Shown: positions 1 to 8,167 of the stretch, piece by piece | How positions within the stretch are numbered: the stretch's first letter is position 1 | Layout of the letters: the number at the start of each line of letters is the position of its first letter | Source of the DNA: Desulfuromonadales bacterium | GTDB taxonomy: Bacteria > Desulfobacterota > Desulfuromonadia > Geobacterales > DSM-12255 | Direction: 5' to 3' | DNA length: 32,059 nt | Assembly (NCBI GenBank): GCA_009780995.1 | Contig: WQYY01000005.1 | Location: 1 to 32,059, forward strand | Position numbers and translations under genes: made by a program | The notes under the pieces: model-generated | What the model was told of the DNA's origin: nothing | Database searches by the model: none | Seen by the model: the letters and a program-made list of their open reading frames with translations, nothing else

Positions 1-631
1 CGGCAATTAGCCTTCCTTCAGATACCAACGATCCATTAACAACAGCGCGTCTTAAACGGCGGTTATCTTGCCATGCAATACCGGAAACTGTAATGCCAGC
101 AGGAACAGATGCAGTCACTTGTGGCGCTGGTTTCTCAGGCTGTTTGACATGAGCTGGTTTTGGATGCGGAGCCGGTTGTGCCGCACTGTGGATAACCTTT
201 GTAACAGTGAGTTTAGAAGTTCGTTGCGTTGGTGACTGGGATTGTGCAGGCGGAATAACTTTCACAACAGTAAGTTTAGAAGTCTGTTGCGGCGGTGCAG
301 GAGATTGTACCGGTGGCGCTGTAGATTGAACAGGAGCAGCTTGAGGTTGCGGAGGCCTAATAGCAGGAGCTGCCTGTTGGCTCAGGTTTGTTGCAAGAGG
401 TTGCTGCCTAATAGCTTTATGTTTCTTTGAGACAGACAACAAAAGCCATAGTACAGCGATTATAAGGATCAGAACAACTATGCCAATAGCTATAAATATT
501 CCTTTATTATTGGAACTCTTTCTTGCGTTCCCTCTGTATCTGAGAACGTCAGGTCTTATATCGGCTTTGTCCTGGTTTTTCTTTGCTTTTTCCTGCTCCA
601 TTTTTCGTAATGCGTCAAGGATAAGGCTCAT
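1..631 (-). CDS. gspB: GspB-like type II secretion assembly protein (3' end cut by window edge)
   Basis: The frame opens with MSLILDALRKMEQEKAKK, the hallmark N-terminus of GspB/PulB-type proteins that work with GspA/ExeA in building the secretin channel. Domain order: cytoplasmic basic head (about 1-43), one membrane segment (about 44-66), then a Pro/Gln/Ala-rich periplasmic linker. The linker holds two near-copies of a TSKLTVxKVI unit. A C-terminal domain begins with PAGITVSGIAWQDNRRLRRA, matching the GspB C-terminal fold. The frame is open to base 1, so the end of that domain is missing. It lies 89 bp downstream of the ExeA-type ATPase on the same strand, the usual partner order. Seen: N-terminal motif, membrane segment, C-terminal motif. 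Inferred: a role in secretin assembly or a related pilus/secretion machine. Confidence 0.82.
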   Translation of the reverse strand, partial: MSLILDALRKMEQEKAKKNQDKADIRPDVLRYRGNARKSSNNKGIFIAIGIVVLILIIAVLWLLLSVSKKHKAIRQQPLATNLSQQAAPAIRPPQPQAAPVQSTAPPVQSPAPPQQTSKLTVVKVIPPAQSQSPTQRTSKLTVTKVIHSAAQPAPHPKPAHVKQPEKPAPQVTASVPAGITVSGIAWQDNRRLRRAVVNGSLVSEGRLIA

Positions 632-720
632 TATCTTCTCTCAAATTATAGTGATTTATCTATAAACTTTTAAAATAATAATAAAAATTATTATTACGAA
701 TATAGCTGAAACGGCAAAAA
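632..720 (-). other. A/T-rich spacer between exeA-like gene and gspB with small inverted repeat
   Basis: This 89-bp gap holds a perfect 9-bp A/T-only inverted repeat (674-682 with 687-695, 4-nt loop) and a purine-rich GAGAGAAG ribosome-binding site just before the gspB start. The hairpin is too weak to call a terminator, so co-transcription of the two genes is the simpler reading. Confidence 0.4.
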
Positions 721-1581
721 TTACATGCTCTTTTTTTTAAAAAGTTTTTTTAAAAAGCTGTATTTACCTTCCTCTTTTGTAATATCTTTTATAGCAGATT
801 TCGCCATTTTGGGGGTCACATCCATACTTTCCTCTGTAAAAGCCGTAAGTAACAGCCTGTCGCATAGGCCATTTATAAGCCGTGGTAGCCCTCCGGAGTA
901 TTTATATATTTTCCTTACAGCATTGGGTAAAAAGACTACAGGTTCACGGCCATCAGCAGCTACTTTTATTCTATGACGAATATAGGCGTGGACATCATTT
1001 TCTTCCATAGGATTAAGATGATACCTAACTGTAATACGCTGCTTAAGCTGTCTTAAATTTTGTTTTTCAAGAAGTTTTTTGAGCTCAGGCTGTCCTACAA
1101 GAACTATTTGAATCAGTTTTTCCCTTTCAGTTTCAAGATTTGAAATAAGTCGTACCTGCTCAAGTACTCCCGGGCGCAGGTTTTGCGCCTCATCAATTAC
1201 AAGAACGACAGTTCTTTCCTTGCTGTTCTCAGCGAGAAGAAAATTGTTCAGTTGTTCATGAAGTTTACGAGTACTATTACTTGTATAAGGGAGCCCAAAT
1301 TCTCGGTTTATCTCCTGTAGAAGCCCTAATGCCGTAAGAGTTGGGTTAAAAATAAGGGCAGTGCTGTGGGTTTTAGAATCAAACTGTTTAAGGAGAGTCC
1401 TTATAATAGTCGTTTTCCCTGTTCCAACTTCACCGGTAAGCTCTATAAAGCCGGTTTTGGCGTCAATAGCGTAGAGGAGGTGGGCAAAAGCTTCCTGATG
1501 TTGAGCGCTTAAAAAAAGGAATTCCGGATTTGGCGTGAGGGTAAAAGGTTGTTCGCGAAAACCGAAATATTGGAGATACAT
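721..1581 (-). CDS. ExeA/GspA-type AAA ATPase, secretion/pilus assembly
   Basis: 286 aa. The N-terminus (YFGFREQPFTLTPNPEFLF) is the signature of the ExeA/GspA/MshM ATPase family. Walker A is G50-EVGTGKT (50-57), Walker B is VVLVIDEAQ (125-133), a sensor-1-like strand is IVLVGQPEL (159-167), and a GGLPRLIN arginine motif lies near 230. The protein ends in a Lys/Phe-rich tail (KKLFKKK) with no obvious periplasmic peptidoglycan-binding domain, so it is shorter than Aeromonas ExeA and closer to MshM or exosortase-locus ATPases. It is followed by a gspB-like gene, which supports a role in assembling a secretin or pilus across the envelope. A candidate promoter lies at 1621-1649. The exact subfamily is uncertain. 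Confidence 0.85.
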   Translation of the reverse strand: MYLQYFGFREQPFTLTPNPEFLFLSAQHQEAFAHLLYAIDAKTGFIELTGEVGTGKTTIIRTLLKQFDSKTHSTALIFNPTLTALGLLQEINREFGLPYTSNSTRKLHEQLNNFLLAENSKERTVVLVIDEAQNLRPGVLEQVRLISNLETEREKLIQIVLVGQPELKKLLEKQNLRQLKQRITVRYHLNPMEENDVHAYIRHRIKVAADGREPVVFLPNAVRKIYKYSGGLPRLINGLCDRLLLTAFTEESMDVTPKMAKSAIKDITKEEGKYSFLKKLFKKKSM

Positions 1582-1620
1582 AAACTGTTTCCTTATTTAA
1601 CCGGTTTTATTGTACTGTTA

Positions 1621-1649
1621 AACTTACAATTCAGTTTACGACAGGTCAA
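1621..1649 (-). promoter_or_regulatory. Candidate sigma-70 promoter for the ExeA-like gene
   Basis: On the minus strand TTGACC (1649-1644) is followed after exactly 17 bp by TAAGTT (1626-1621), about 40 bp upstream of the start codon. The -35 is good and the -10 weak. Confidence 0.4.
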
Positions 1650-1726
1650 GTATAATCATACTAACTGTTTTTATGATAATTTCTGTATATAATCAAGCTT
1701 TGTAATACTCTTATGTTAAATTCAAG

Positions 1727-1755
1727 TTGACTATATTCAGATGCACGTTTAAAAA
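1727..1755 (+). promoter_or_regulatory. Candidate sigma-70 promoter for pcrA
   Basis: TTGACT (1727-1732) and TAAAAA (1750-1755) are separated by 17 bp and would start transcription about 25 nt before the pcrA start codon. The rest of the 1582-1787 gap is A/T-rich without other recognisable signals. Confidence 0.4.
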
Positions 1756-1787
1756 ATATAGATTAATTCCCTTTGTGAAAGGGTGCA

Positions 1788-4037
1788 ATGGTAAAAAATC
1801 CGATGGATCTTCTTAAAGATTTAAATCCTCCACAAAAAATAGCAGTACAGCATGGTGAAGGGCCTCTCCTTGTCCTGGCCGGTGCAGGATCAGGAAAAAC
1901 AAGGGTGATCGTTCACAGAATCGCATGGCTCATAAAAGAGTGTGGCGTATACCCTGGGAATATTCTTGCTGTAACTTTCACGAATAAGGCAGCAGGAGAA
2001 ATGCGGGAGAGAGTTTCTGAACTTCTCGGAGGCGGAAGTATCCCTCTTATAGCTACGTTTCACGCCACATGCGTGAGAATTCTAAGACAGGAAATAGAGC
2101 GTCTTGGGTTTGAACGAAACTTTGCTATATATGATGAAAGAGAGAGCGAGCGTTTACTGAAAGAAATTCTGGTTGAACAAAATGTAGATGAGAAAAAGAG
2201 CCCTGTAAGAGCTTTTGCTGCGGCTATAGACGATTGTAAAAATGCGGGTTGCTTTCCTGAACATCTCTCAACAAATGACCCGATGGCAGAGAGGCTGGCA
2301 AGAGTCTACACTGCGTATCAGGACAGGCTTAAAAAGTGCAATGCCCTTGATTTCGGTGATCTGCTTATTATGACAGTTCGCCTTTTTCAGGAATTTCCTG
2401 ATGTCCTTGCCTATTTCCGCCAGAAATGGCAATGGCTTTTAGTAGATGAATATCAAGATACAAACCCTGTGCAATACCATTTCATAAGACTTCTGGCAGG
2501 TGAGAAGAGAAATCTCTGCGTTGTAGGTGATGACGATCAATCCATATACCGTTGGCGCGGCGCTGATATACGAAATATTCTGGATTTTGAGCGGGACTTT
2601 CCCGGAGTAAACGTAGTAAAACTTGAGCAGAATTACAGGTCAACAGGGAATATACTGGACGCCGCTGGAGCAGTTGTTGCGAAAAATGTAGGAAGGAAGA
2701 AAAAAACTCTCTGGACTGAAAACCCTGCCGGCGATAAGATAGTCTACCGCCGCCTTGAAGACGACCGTGCAGAAGCGCGTTTTGTATGTCGGGAGATAGA
2801 AAAGTATGTAGGAAACGGCAAAGATCTAGGAAGTGTAGCGCTGTTTTACCGTACTAATGCCCAATCACGTTCCTTTGAAGACGCCCTTGTATCGGCAGGC
2901 ATTCCATACCGTATGATAGGGGGAATGCGTTTTTATGAGCGTATGGAGATAAGAGATGTGCTGGCATACTTAAAACTTATTGATAACCCGGCAGATGAAA
3001 TGGCTGCAAAGCGCATCATTAATGTGCCGACGCGCGGCATTGGCCATGCCACTGTCGATCGTATTACAGAAATTGCAAATACGAATAAGATTACATTCCT
3101 ACAGGCTCTTGGTGTCGCTTCTGAAGGGACATATCTCGGTGCAGGCCCAAAAGCTAAAGTTGCCGCTTTTGTTCAGATGATAAACGCACTTAAAAAACTT
3201 TCAGAAGAGCTCCCTTTGGCAGAATTCACTTCAGAGCTCCTTGAAGAAACCGGATATAGTCGGAAGCTACGAGAAGAACGGACAGAAGAGGCAGCAGACC
3301 GTCTTGCAAACCTTGATGAGCTTCTGGTAGCTATGGAAGAATTTGATAAATCAGGTGAAGAGAATAGCCTGTCGGCATTTTTAGAGCAGGTTGCCCTTGT
3401 ATCAGACCTGGAGCGGGGAAATGAGAAACGGGAATCCGCTACTCTTATGACTCTCCATGCAGCAAAAGGGCTTGAATTCCCTCTGGTTTTCATAGTCGGT
3501 ATGGAAGAGAAACTCTTCCCTCATGTAAGGGCTTTAGAAGACAGAGATCAGATGGAAGAAGAGCGGCGGCTTTGTTATGTGGGAATGACTAGGGCGAAAG
3601 AAAAACTTTTTATTACAAACGCACGCAGAAGGCGGATTTTTGGTCAGGATCAATATAACCTCCCTTCAAGATTTATATCTGACATACCGGATGATAAAAT
3701 AAATGTCGAAGATGTCCAGCTGGAAAATAGATTTAGTTCCTCTCTCACTGTAGGAAAGACCGCATATAACGGGAATAAAGCCAGTTATGGCCATAACCTT
3801 GCGTCAGTCTTTGTTGATTCAGAGATTTCATCTTTAGCGGATTCGAATGAAGTTGAGATAATTCCTGAGGATACTGGTGATATCTGCCTCGGAATGAAGG
3901 TTCGTCACGCTAAATTCGGTTTAGGTACTGTGCGACGTATTGAAGGGTATGGAGACTCTCAGAAAGTCATAGTCTGGTTTAGCTCTGTGGGGCCTAAAAA
4001 GCTGTTAGTCCGTTTTGCAGGGCTGGAGAGAGCTTAA
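1788..4037 (+). CDS. pcrA: ATP-dependent 3'-5' DNA helicase PcrA/UvrD
   Basis: 749 aa, the usual length for PcrA. SF1A motifs appear in order: Q-motif LNPPQKIAV (12-20), Walker A AGAGSGKT (31-38), motif Ia VTFTNKAAGEM, motif II VDEYQD (219-224), motif III GDDDQSIYRWRGA (247-259), motif V LMTLHAAKGLEF, and motif VI RRLCYVGMTRAKE. The C-terminus (VRHAKFGLGTV ... FAGLERA) is the Tudor-like domain that PcrA uses to contact RNA polymerase. The protein unwinds DNA in nucleotide excision and mismatch repair and removes stalled complexes. The first ATG follows an AAAGGG ribosome-binding site; a second ATG five codons on is possible. uvrC, a repair partner, lies about 4 kb downstream. The gene appears intact. 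Confidence 0.96.
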   Translation: MVKNPMDLLKDLNPPQKIAVQHGEGPLLVLAGAGSGKTRVIVHRIAWLIKECGVYPGNILAVTFTNKAAGEMRERVSELLGGGSIPLIATFHATCVRILRQEIERLGFERNFAIYDERESERLLKEILVEQNVDEKKSPVRAFAAAIDDCKNAGCFPEHLSTNDPMAERLARVYTAYQDRLKKCNALDFGDLLIMTVRLFQEFPDVLAYFRQKWQWLLVDEYQDTNPVQYHFIRLLAGEKRNLCVVGDDDQSIYRWRGADIRNILDFERDFPGVNVVKLEQNYRSTGNILDAAGAVVAKNVGRKKKTLWTENPAGDKIVYRRLEDDRAEARFVCREIEKYVGNGKDLGSVALFYRTNAQSRSFEDALVSAGIPYRMIGGMRFYERMEIRDVLAYLKLIDNPADEMAAKRIINVPTRGIGHATVDRITEIANTNKITFLQALGVASEGTYLGAGPKAKVAAFVQMINALKKLSEELPLAEFTSELLEETGYSRKLREERTEEAADRLANLDELLVAMEEFDKSGEENSLSAFLEQVALVSDLERGNEKRESATLMTLHAAKGLEFPLVFIVGMEEKLFPHVRALEDRDQMEEERRLCYVGMTRAKEKLFITNARRRRIFGQDQYNLPSRFISDIPDDKINVEDVQLENRFSSSLTVGKTAYNGNKASYGHNLASVFVDSEISSLADSNEVEIIPEDTGDICLGMKVRHAKFGLGTVRRIEGYGDSQKVIVWFSSVGPKKLLVRFAGLERA

Positions 4038-4040
4038 TAC

Positions 4041-4141
4041 TGCAGTGTGAAGAGTGAAGTGTAGAGTGTGGAATTATAATCAACTCCACTCTTCACACTC
4101 CAAACTCCACACTATTTCAGATATGGTAAAAAGCTGAAGTC
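4041..4141. repeat. Inverted degenerate-heptamer repeat, copy 1 of a dispersed element
   Basis: The gap after pcrA holds two arms in inverted orientation. GTGTGAAGAGTG (4045-4056) pairs perfectly with CACTCTTCACAC (4087-4098). Each arm is built of loose 7-bp units: AGTGTGA, AGAGTGA, AGTGTAG, AGTGTGG on the left and CACTCTT, CACACTC, CAAACTC, CACACTA on the right. Bases 4082-4141 recur at 10077-10136 with 4 mismatches in 60. The hairpin could act as a terminator for pcrA, but it lacks a T-run. Confidence 0.8.
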
Positions 4142-4205
4142 ATATAACTATAGCTAAACCTAGATAGAATGAGTATATATATAAAGAAATGTTTCAGGAG
4201 CAAAT

Positions 4206-4493
4206 ATGAAAATCACAAAAGACCAGATAAAACAAGTCGCGACTCTTGCCAGGCTGGAGCTTAGCGAACAGGAAATAACAACCTTTACAAATCAGATGGA
4301 TTCAATACTTGCATATGTAGATAAACTGAGTGAATTGGACGTTTCAGGAATAACCCCTACCTCTCATGCCGTTCCTTTGGAAAACAGATTTCGTGAAGAT
4401 GTTGTAACACCTTCTATAGGAGTTGAAAATGCCCTTGCAAACGCGCCGGATAAAGTAGATGGTTTTTTCCGCGTGCCTAAAGTAATAGAGTAA
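4206..4493 (+). CDS. gatC: Asp-tRNA(Asn)/Glu-tRNA(Gln) amidotransferase subunit C
   Basis: 95 aa, the normal GatC length. The N-terminus [19 protein letters not shown] is the conserved GatC helix, and the tail has the [10 protein letters not shown] motif that threads between GatA and GatB. GatC is a non-catalytic belt that stabilises the GatA-GatB heterodimer. It starts after a strong AGGAG site at 4197-4201. gatA follows 38 bp later in the same direction. I see no convincing promoter in the 168-bp gap before it. Confidence 0.96.
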   Translation: MKITKDQIKQVATLARLELSEQEITTFTNQMDSILAYVDKLSELDVSGITPTSHAVPLENRFREDVVTPSIGVENALANAPDKVDGFFRVPKVIE

Positions 4494-4531
4494 ACAACGT
4501 ACCGTATATAATCAAACCGGAGAGACATTCA

Positions 4532-5989
4532 ATGGAGCTTTTTGAACTTACAATAAAAGAACTGCATGAAAAACTTAAAAATAGAGATATCTCCTCTGTA
4601 GAGGTCACAAAATCTTACCTTGAGAGAATTGCCGCTACAGATGACAAAATTAACGCTTTTGTAGCTGTTACAGAAAAAGAAGCTCTTCGGGCAGCAGAAG
4701 ACGCTGATAAAAAAATAGCGGCTGGGAATATGGATATCCTTACAGGAATTCCTGTTGCACTTAAAGACATTTTCCTGACAAAAGGGATAAGGACTACCTG
4801 TTCTTCAAAGATGCTGGAGAACTTTATTCCGCCATATAACGCAACAGCTTGGGAAAAACTGGAAAAGAAAGGGGCTATCCTCACAGGAAAGCTTAATATG
4901 GACGAATTCGCAATGGGGTCATCATGTGAAACTAGCGCATTCGGCCCGACAAAAAATCCATGGAATCTTAATTGCGTTCCTGGCGGCTCCTCAGGAGGGT
5001 CAGCAGCAGCAGTCGCGGCACAGCAGACAGTAGCAACACTTGGGACAGATACAGGGGGGTCAATCCGGCAGCCTGCCTCTCTATGTGGCTGTATCGGCTT
5101 GAAACCAACATATGGCAGGGTTTCAAGATATGGAGTTATTGCTTTCGCGTCATCACTTGATCAGGTGGGACCTATGGCAAACTCTGTGGAAGACTGCGCT
5201 ATAATCCTGGGAATTGTCGCGGGATTCGACCAGAAAGATTCCACAAGTGTTGACATTCCCGTACCTGATTATGAAAAAAGCCTTGTTAAAGATATGAAAG
5301 GCGTAAAAATAGGGCTTCCCAAAGAGTACTTCATAGACGGCCTTGATTCTGCTGTTCAGAAAGCCATGAATGAAGCCATAGCTGTCTATAAAGGGCTCGG
5401 AGCAGAATTTAAAGAAGTTTCCCTGCCACATACAGATTATGCGGCAGCAACCTATTATTTGATAGCAACTGCAGAAGCCAGCTCTAACCTTGCCCGTTAT
5501 GACGGGGTAAGATTTAGTCACAGAAGCGGTGAGGCAGAGAGCTTAACGGAAATGTACTGTAAGAGCCGTGCAGAAGGATTTGGAGAAGAAGTTAAAAGAC
5601 GCATAATGCTTGGCACATATGCCCTCTCTTCCGGTTATTACGACGCTTACTACCTTAAAGCGCAGAAAGTCCGCACCCTTATAATGCAGGATTTCATAAA
5701 AAACTTTGAAAATGTAGATATACTCCTCACCCCTGTAACCCCGACCCCGGCATTTAAAATAGGTGAGAAAAGTAATGACCCTTTACAGATGTACCTTTCA
5801 GATATATTTACAATACCTGTAAACCTTGCTGGGACCTGCGGCATATCAGTACCGGCAGGATTAAGCCGCGACGGTCTTCCAATAGGCCTTCAACTCATCG
5901 GCAAACCATTTGGGGAAGAGAGTATTATCAGAGGGGCATATGCTTTTGAGCAGGCTACTGAGTGGCACAAGGGGAGAGCGAGATTATGA
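4532..5989 (+). CDS. gatA: Asp-tRNA(Asn)/Glu-tRNA(Gln) amidotransferase subunit A
   Basis: 485 aa amidase-signature protein. The Ser-cisSer-Lys triad is visible as K78 (VALKDIF), S153 ([10 protein letters not shown]) and S177 ([10 protein letters not shown]). The enzyme releases ammonia from glutamine and passes it to GatB for transamidation of mischarged tRNA in the cytoplasm. An AGAGA-type ribosome-binding site precedes the ATG. The stop overlaps the gatB start as ATGA (5986-5989), so translation is probably coupled. Confidence 0.97.
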   Translation: MELFELTIKELHEKLKNRDISSVEVTKSYLERIAATDDKINAFVAVTEKEALRAAEDADKKIAAGNMDILTGIPVALKDIFLTKGIRTTCSSKMLENFIPPYNATAWEKLEKKGAILTGKLNMDEFAMGSSCETSAFGPTKNPWNLNCVPGGSSGGSAAAVAAQQTVATLGTDTGGSIRQPASLCGCIGLKPTYGRVSRYGVIAFASSLDQVGPMANSVEDCAIILGIVAGFDQKDSTSVDIPVPDYEKSLVKDMKGVKIGLPKEYFIDGLDSAVQKAMNEAIAVYKGLGAEFKEVSLPHTDYAAATYYLIATAEASSNLARYDGVRFSHRSGEAESLTEMYCKSRAEGFGEEVKRRIMLGTYALSSGYYDAYYLKAQKVRTLIMQDFIKNFENVDILLTPVTPTPAFKIGEKSNDPLQMYLSDIFTIPVNLAGTCGISVPAGLSRDGLPIGLQLIGKPFGEESIIRGAYAFEQATEWHKGRARL

Positions 5990-7425
5990 AATACCAACCG
6001 ATAATCGGCCTTGAAGTTCACGTACAACTAAAAACCGACACAAAAATATTTTGTGGCTGTTCAACACGCTTCGGCGCGACCCCAAACTCACAAACATGCC
6101 CTGTATGTCTTGGATTTCCAGGGGCTTTACCTGTACTTAACAAAAAAGTAGTAGAATTTGCCATTAAAGCAGGACTGGCAACTAACTGTAAAATAGCAAA
6201 GCGATCTATATTTGCCCGTAAAAACTACTTCTACCCTGACCTTCCAAAAGGCTACCAGATAAGCCAATATGAACTCCCGATATGCGAACATGGCCACCTT
6301 TCTGTTACAGGGGAGTGGGGAGAAAAAAAGATAGGGATAACCCGTATTCATATGGAAGAAGACGCCGGAAAGCTGGTACACAGTGATATTCCCGGACTGG
6401 GAAGCAACTCAGGAGTGGACTTGAACCGGGCATGTACCCCCCTTCTTGAAGTAGTATCAGAACCTGACATAAGATCGGCGGACGAAGCCGTAGCCTACCT
6501 TAAAAAGCTCCACCAGATTGTAGTCTACCTTGGTATATGCGACGGGAACATGGAAGAAGGAAGTTTCCGCTGCGATGCGAACGTTTCTGTAATGCCTGTA
6601 AGCTCGGATAAATTTGGCACAAGAACGGAAACAAAAAACGTAAACTCCTTCAGATTCGTAAAACAGGCCATAGAATATGAAATAGAGCGGCAGATAGACC
6701 TTATTGAAGAAGGTGGAAAAGTAGTTCAGGAAACCCGCCTGTTTGATCCTGACTCAGGAACGACAAGATCAATGCGTGGCAAAGAAGACGCCCATGACTA
6801 CAGATATTTCCCAGATCCGGACCTGGTTCCTCTTGTAATATCCGATAACTGGATAGAAGAAAGCCGTATTTCAATGCCGGAGCTTCCAGAAACAAAACTT
6901 AAACGTTATCAAACTGAACTTGGCCTTACAGAATACGATTCAGAAGTCCTTACTGCAACCAGAGAACTGGCTGAATACTTTGAATCGGTAATATCAGAAG
7001 GAGCTCAGGCAAAAACAGCAGCTAACTGGGTTATGGGAGAAGTTACAAGAGGGCTTAACGAATCCGGCCTTGAAATAACAGAATCACCTGTAACGCCAAA
7101 ACAGCTTGCAGAGCTTATCTCACTTATTGATAAAGGGACAATATCAGGCAAAATAGCAAAAACAGTCTTTGACATCATGTGGCAAAAGGGTGGAGAGCCG
7201 GCAAAAATCGTGGAAGAGCAAGGGCTTGTCCAGGTATCTGATACAGGAGCCATAGAAAAGATAATAGATGAAATAATGTCTGGCAATATGGGGCAGGTTG
7301 AAGAGTACCGCGCGGGGAAAGAGAAGGTATTCGGCTTCTTCGTAGGGCAGGTAATGCGGGTATCAAAAGGTAAGGCAAATCCCGCTGTTGTGAACGACCT
7401 CCTCCTTAAAAAACTGAAAGTATAA
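5986..7425 (+). CDS. gatB: Asp-tRNA(Asn)/Glu-tRNA(Gln) amidotransferase subunit B
   Basis: 479 aa from the ATG at 5986. I preferred this over an in-frame GTG at 5962 because it begins with the conserved [15 protein letters not shown], overlaps the gatA stop by 4 bp, and has an AGGGGAG site upstream. The cradle domain has a zinc site CxC (C23, C25) and CxxC (C38, C41). The centre carries the kinase-like ATP site region with MEEDAGKL and EVVSEPD motifs, and the C-terminus is the YqeY-like tail domain that grips tRNA. It activates Glu- or Asp-tRNA with ATP and amidates it. Length and motifs are normal. Confidence 0.97.
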   Translation: MKYQPIIGLEVHVQLKTDTKIFCGCSTRFGATPNSQTCPVCLGFPGALPVLNKKVVEFAIKAGLATNCKIAKRSIFARKNYFYPDLPKGYQISQYELPICEHGHLSVTGEWGEKKIGITRIHMEEDAGKLVHSDIPGLGSNSGVDLNRACTPLLEVVSEPDIRSADEAVAYLKKLHQIVVYLGICDGNMEEGSFRCDANVSVMPVSSDKFGTRTETKNVNSFRFVKQAIEYEIERQIDLIEEGGKVVQETRLFDPDSGTTRSMRGKEDAHDYRYFPDPDLVPLVISDNWIEESRISMPELPETKLKRYQTELGLTEYDSEVLTATRELAEYFESVISEGAQAKTAANWVMGEVTRGLNESGLEITESPVTPKQLAELISLIDKGTISGKIAKTVFDIMWQKGGEPAKIVEEQGLVQVSDTGAIEKIIDEIMSGNMGQVEEYRAGKEKVFGFFVGQVMRVSKGKANPAVVNDLLLKKLKV

Positions 7426-7426
7426 C

Positions 7427-7912
7427 ATGAGAGCCCCCTGGTGGAAAAACACCTGCGGTGAACTGTATGTAATCGGCCAGTTTATTCTGTTTATCATTAT
7501 TGCATTTGGAAAACGTTCTTTAAGTATACTCCCTGTATGGAGCCCTCTATGGCAAAAAGCGGCAACTATACTCGGAGCTGTTCTCATGGTTACAGGCGCA
7601 ATCTTCCTTTTTGCCGGAGCCTTTAACCTCGGACGAAACATTACCCCTTTCATATGCCCAAAAGGAGCGGCTGTTCTCTTGAAAAAGGGGGCATACCGCT
7701 TTGTACGGCACCCCATCTATAGCGGTATACTTCAAATCTCCTTTGGCTGGGCTTTTTTGGTTCACGGTTGGCTAACCCTTTTTTACACCCTCTGTCTATT
7801 GGTGCTTTTTGATATGAAAATAAAGAAGGAAGAAAAGGCACTCCGTTTAACCTTTCCTGGATATGAGTTGTATGCAAAAAAAGTTAGAAAGCTGATACCT
7901 TTTATTTACTGA
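7427..7912 (+). CDS. Isoprenylcysteine carboxyl methyltransferase-like membrane protein
   Basis: 161 aa integral membrane protein with about four hydrophobic stretches. The signature GAYRFVRHPIYSGIL (about residues 88-102) and the later FPGYELYAKKV are conserved in the ICMT/PEMT-like family, where they form the S-adenosylmethionine site in the membrane. Bacterial members methylate diverse or unknown substrates, so the true substrate cannot be named. The ATG lies one base after the gatB stop, so it is very likely co-transcribed with gatCAB, though I know of no functional link. A strong bidirectional terminator follows. Confidence 0.75.
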   Translation: MRAPWWKNTCGELYVIGQFILFIIIAFGKRSLSILPVWSPLWQKAATILGAVLMVTGAIFLFAGAFNLGRNITPFICPKGAAVLLKKGAYRFVRHPIYSGILQISFGWAFLVHGWLTLFYTLCLLVLFDMKIKKEEKALRLTFPGYELYAKKVRKLIPFIY

Positions 7913-7944
7913 TAACTGTGTATACTTCCAAAAGCTGAGGTCAT

Positions 7945-7977
7945 AAAAAAGGCCGGGCAATTTTTGCCTGGCCTTTT
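7945..7977. terminator. Bidirectional rho-independent terminator
   Basis: A perfect 10-bp GC-rich stem (7951-7960 with 7964-7973, TTT loop, one G-T pair) is flanked by A6 on the left and T4 on the right. It serves both the gatCAB transcript and the convergent tRNA-Asn transcript. Confidence 0.9.
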
Positions 7978-7987
7978 CCAATTTTTA

Positions 7988-8063
7988 TGGCTCCCCAGCG
8001 CGGACTCGAACCACGGACATGGTGGTTAACAGCCACCCGCTCTACCGACTGAGCTACTGGGGA
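7988..8063 (-). tRNA. tRNA-Asn (GTT)
   Basis: A 76-nt cloverleaf. The 5' acceptor arm TCCCCAG pairs with CTGGGGA, followed by discriminator G and an encoded CCA. The D arm is AGCTCAGTCGGTAGAGC. The anticodon stem GGTGG/CCACC encloses CTGTTAA, giving anticodon GTT. The T arm contains GGTTCGAGTCC. It lies 75 bp from the gatCAB operon, whose enzyme can amidate Asp on tRNA-Asn, but on the opposite strand. Confidence 0.97.
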
Positions 8064-8074
8064 ATGAGCATTAT

Positions 8075-8103
8075 TCTTTACCACCCGGCCATAAACATGT
8101 CAA
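8075..8103 (-). promoter_or_regulatory. Sigma-70 promoter of tRNA-Asn
   Basis: On the minus strand a perfect TTGACA (8103-8098), a 17-bp spacer and TAAAGA (8080-8075) lie about 12 bp before the mature tRNA 5' end. Confidence 0.75.
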
Positions 8104-8167
8104 GGAAAAATTCCTGTTATTGAATTTCAGCTTTGAAGAATCGGATCAGGCTATTATACTGCATAAT

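Noticed and set aside
4041-4141. Possible CRISPR-like repeat
   Set aside because: The units are 7-bp degenerate tandem repeats without spacers; no true CRISPR array occurs in the window.
5962-5985. Upstream GTG start for gatB
   Set aside because: The ATG at 5986 matches the family start, sits in an ATGA overlap and has a better ribosome-binding site.
8133-8160. TTGAAG-16 bp-TATACT promoter-like pair just before the uvrC ATG
   Set aside because: It would start transcription at the start codon; with no supporting feature it may be chance, so it was not listed as a promoter.
8120-8167. Upstream TTG start for uvrC
   Set aside because: The extra 16 residues do not match UvrC N-termini and TTG is less likely than the ATG at 8168.
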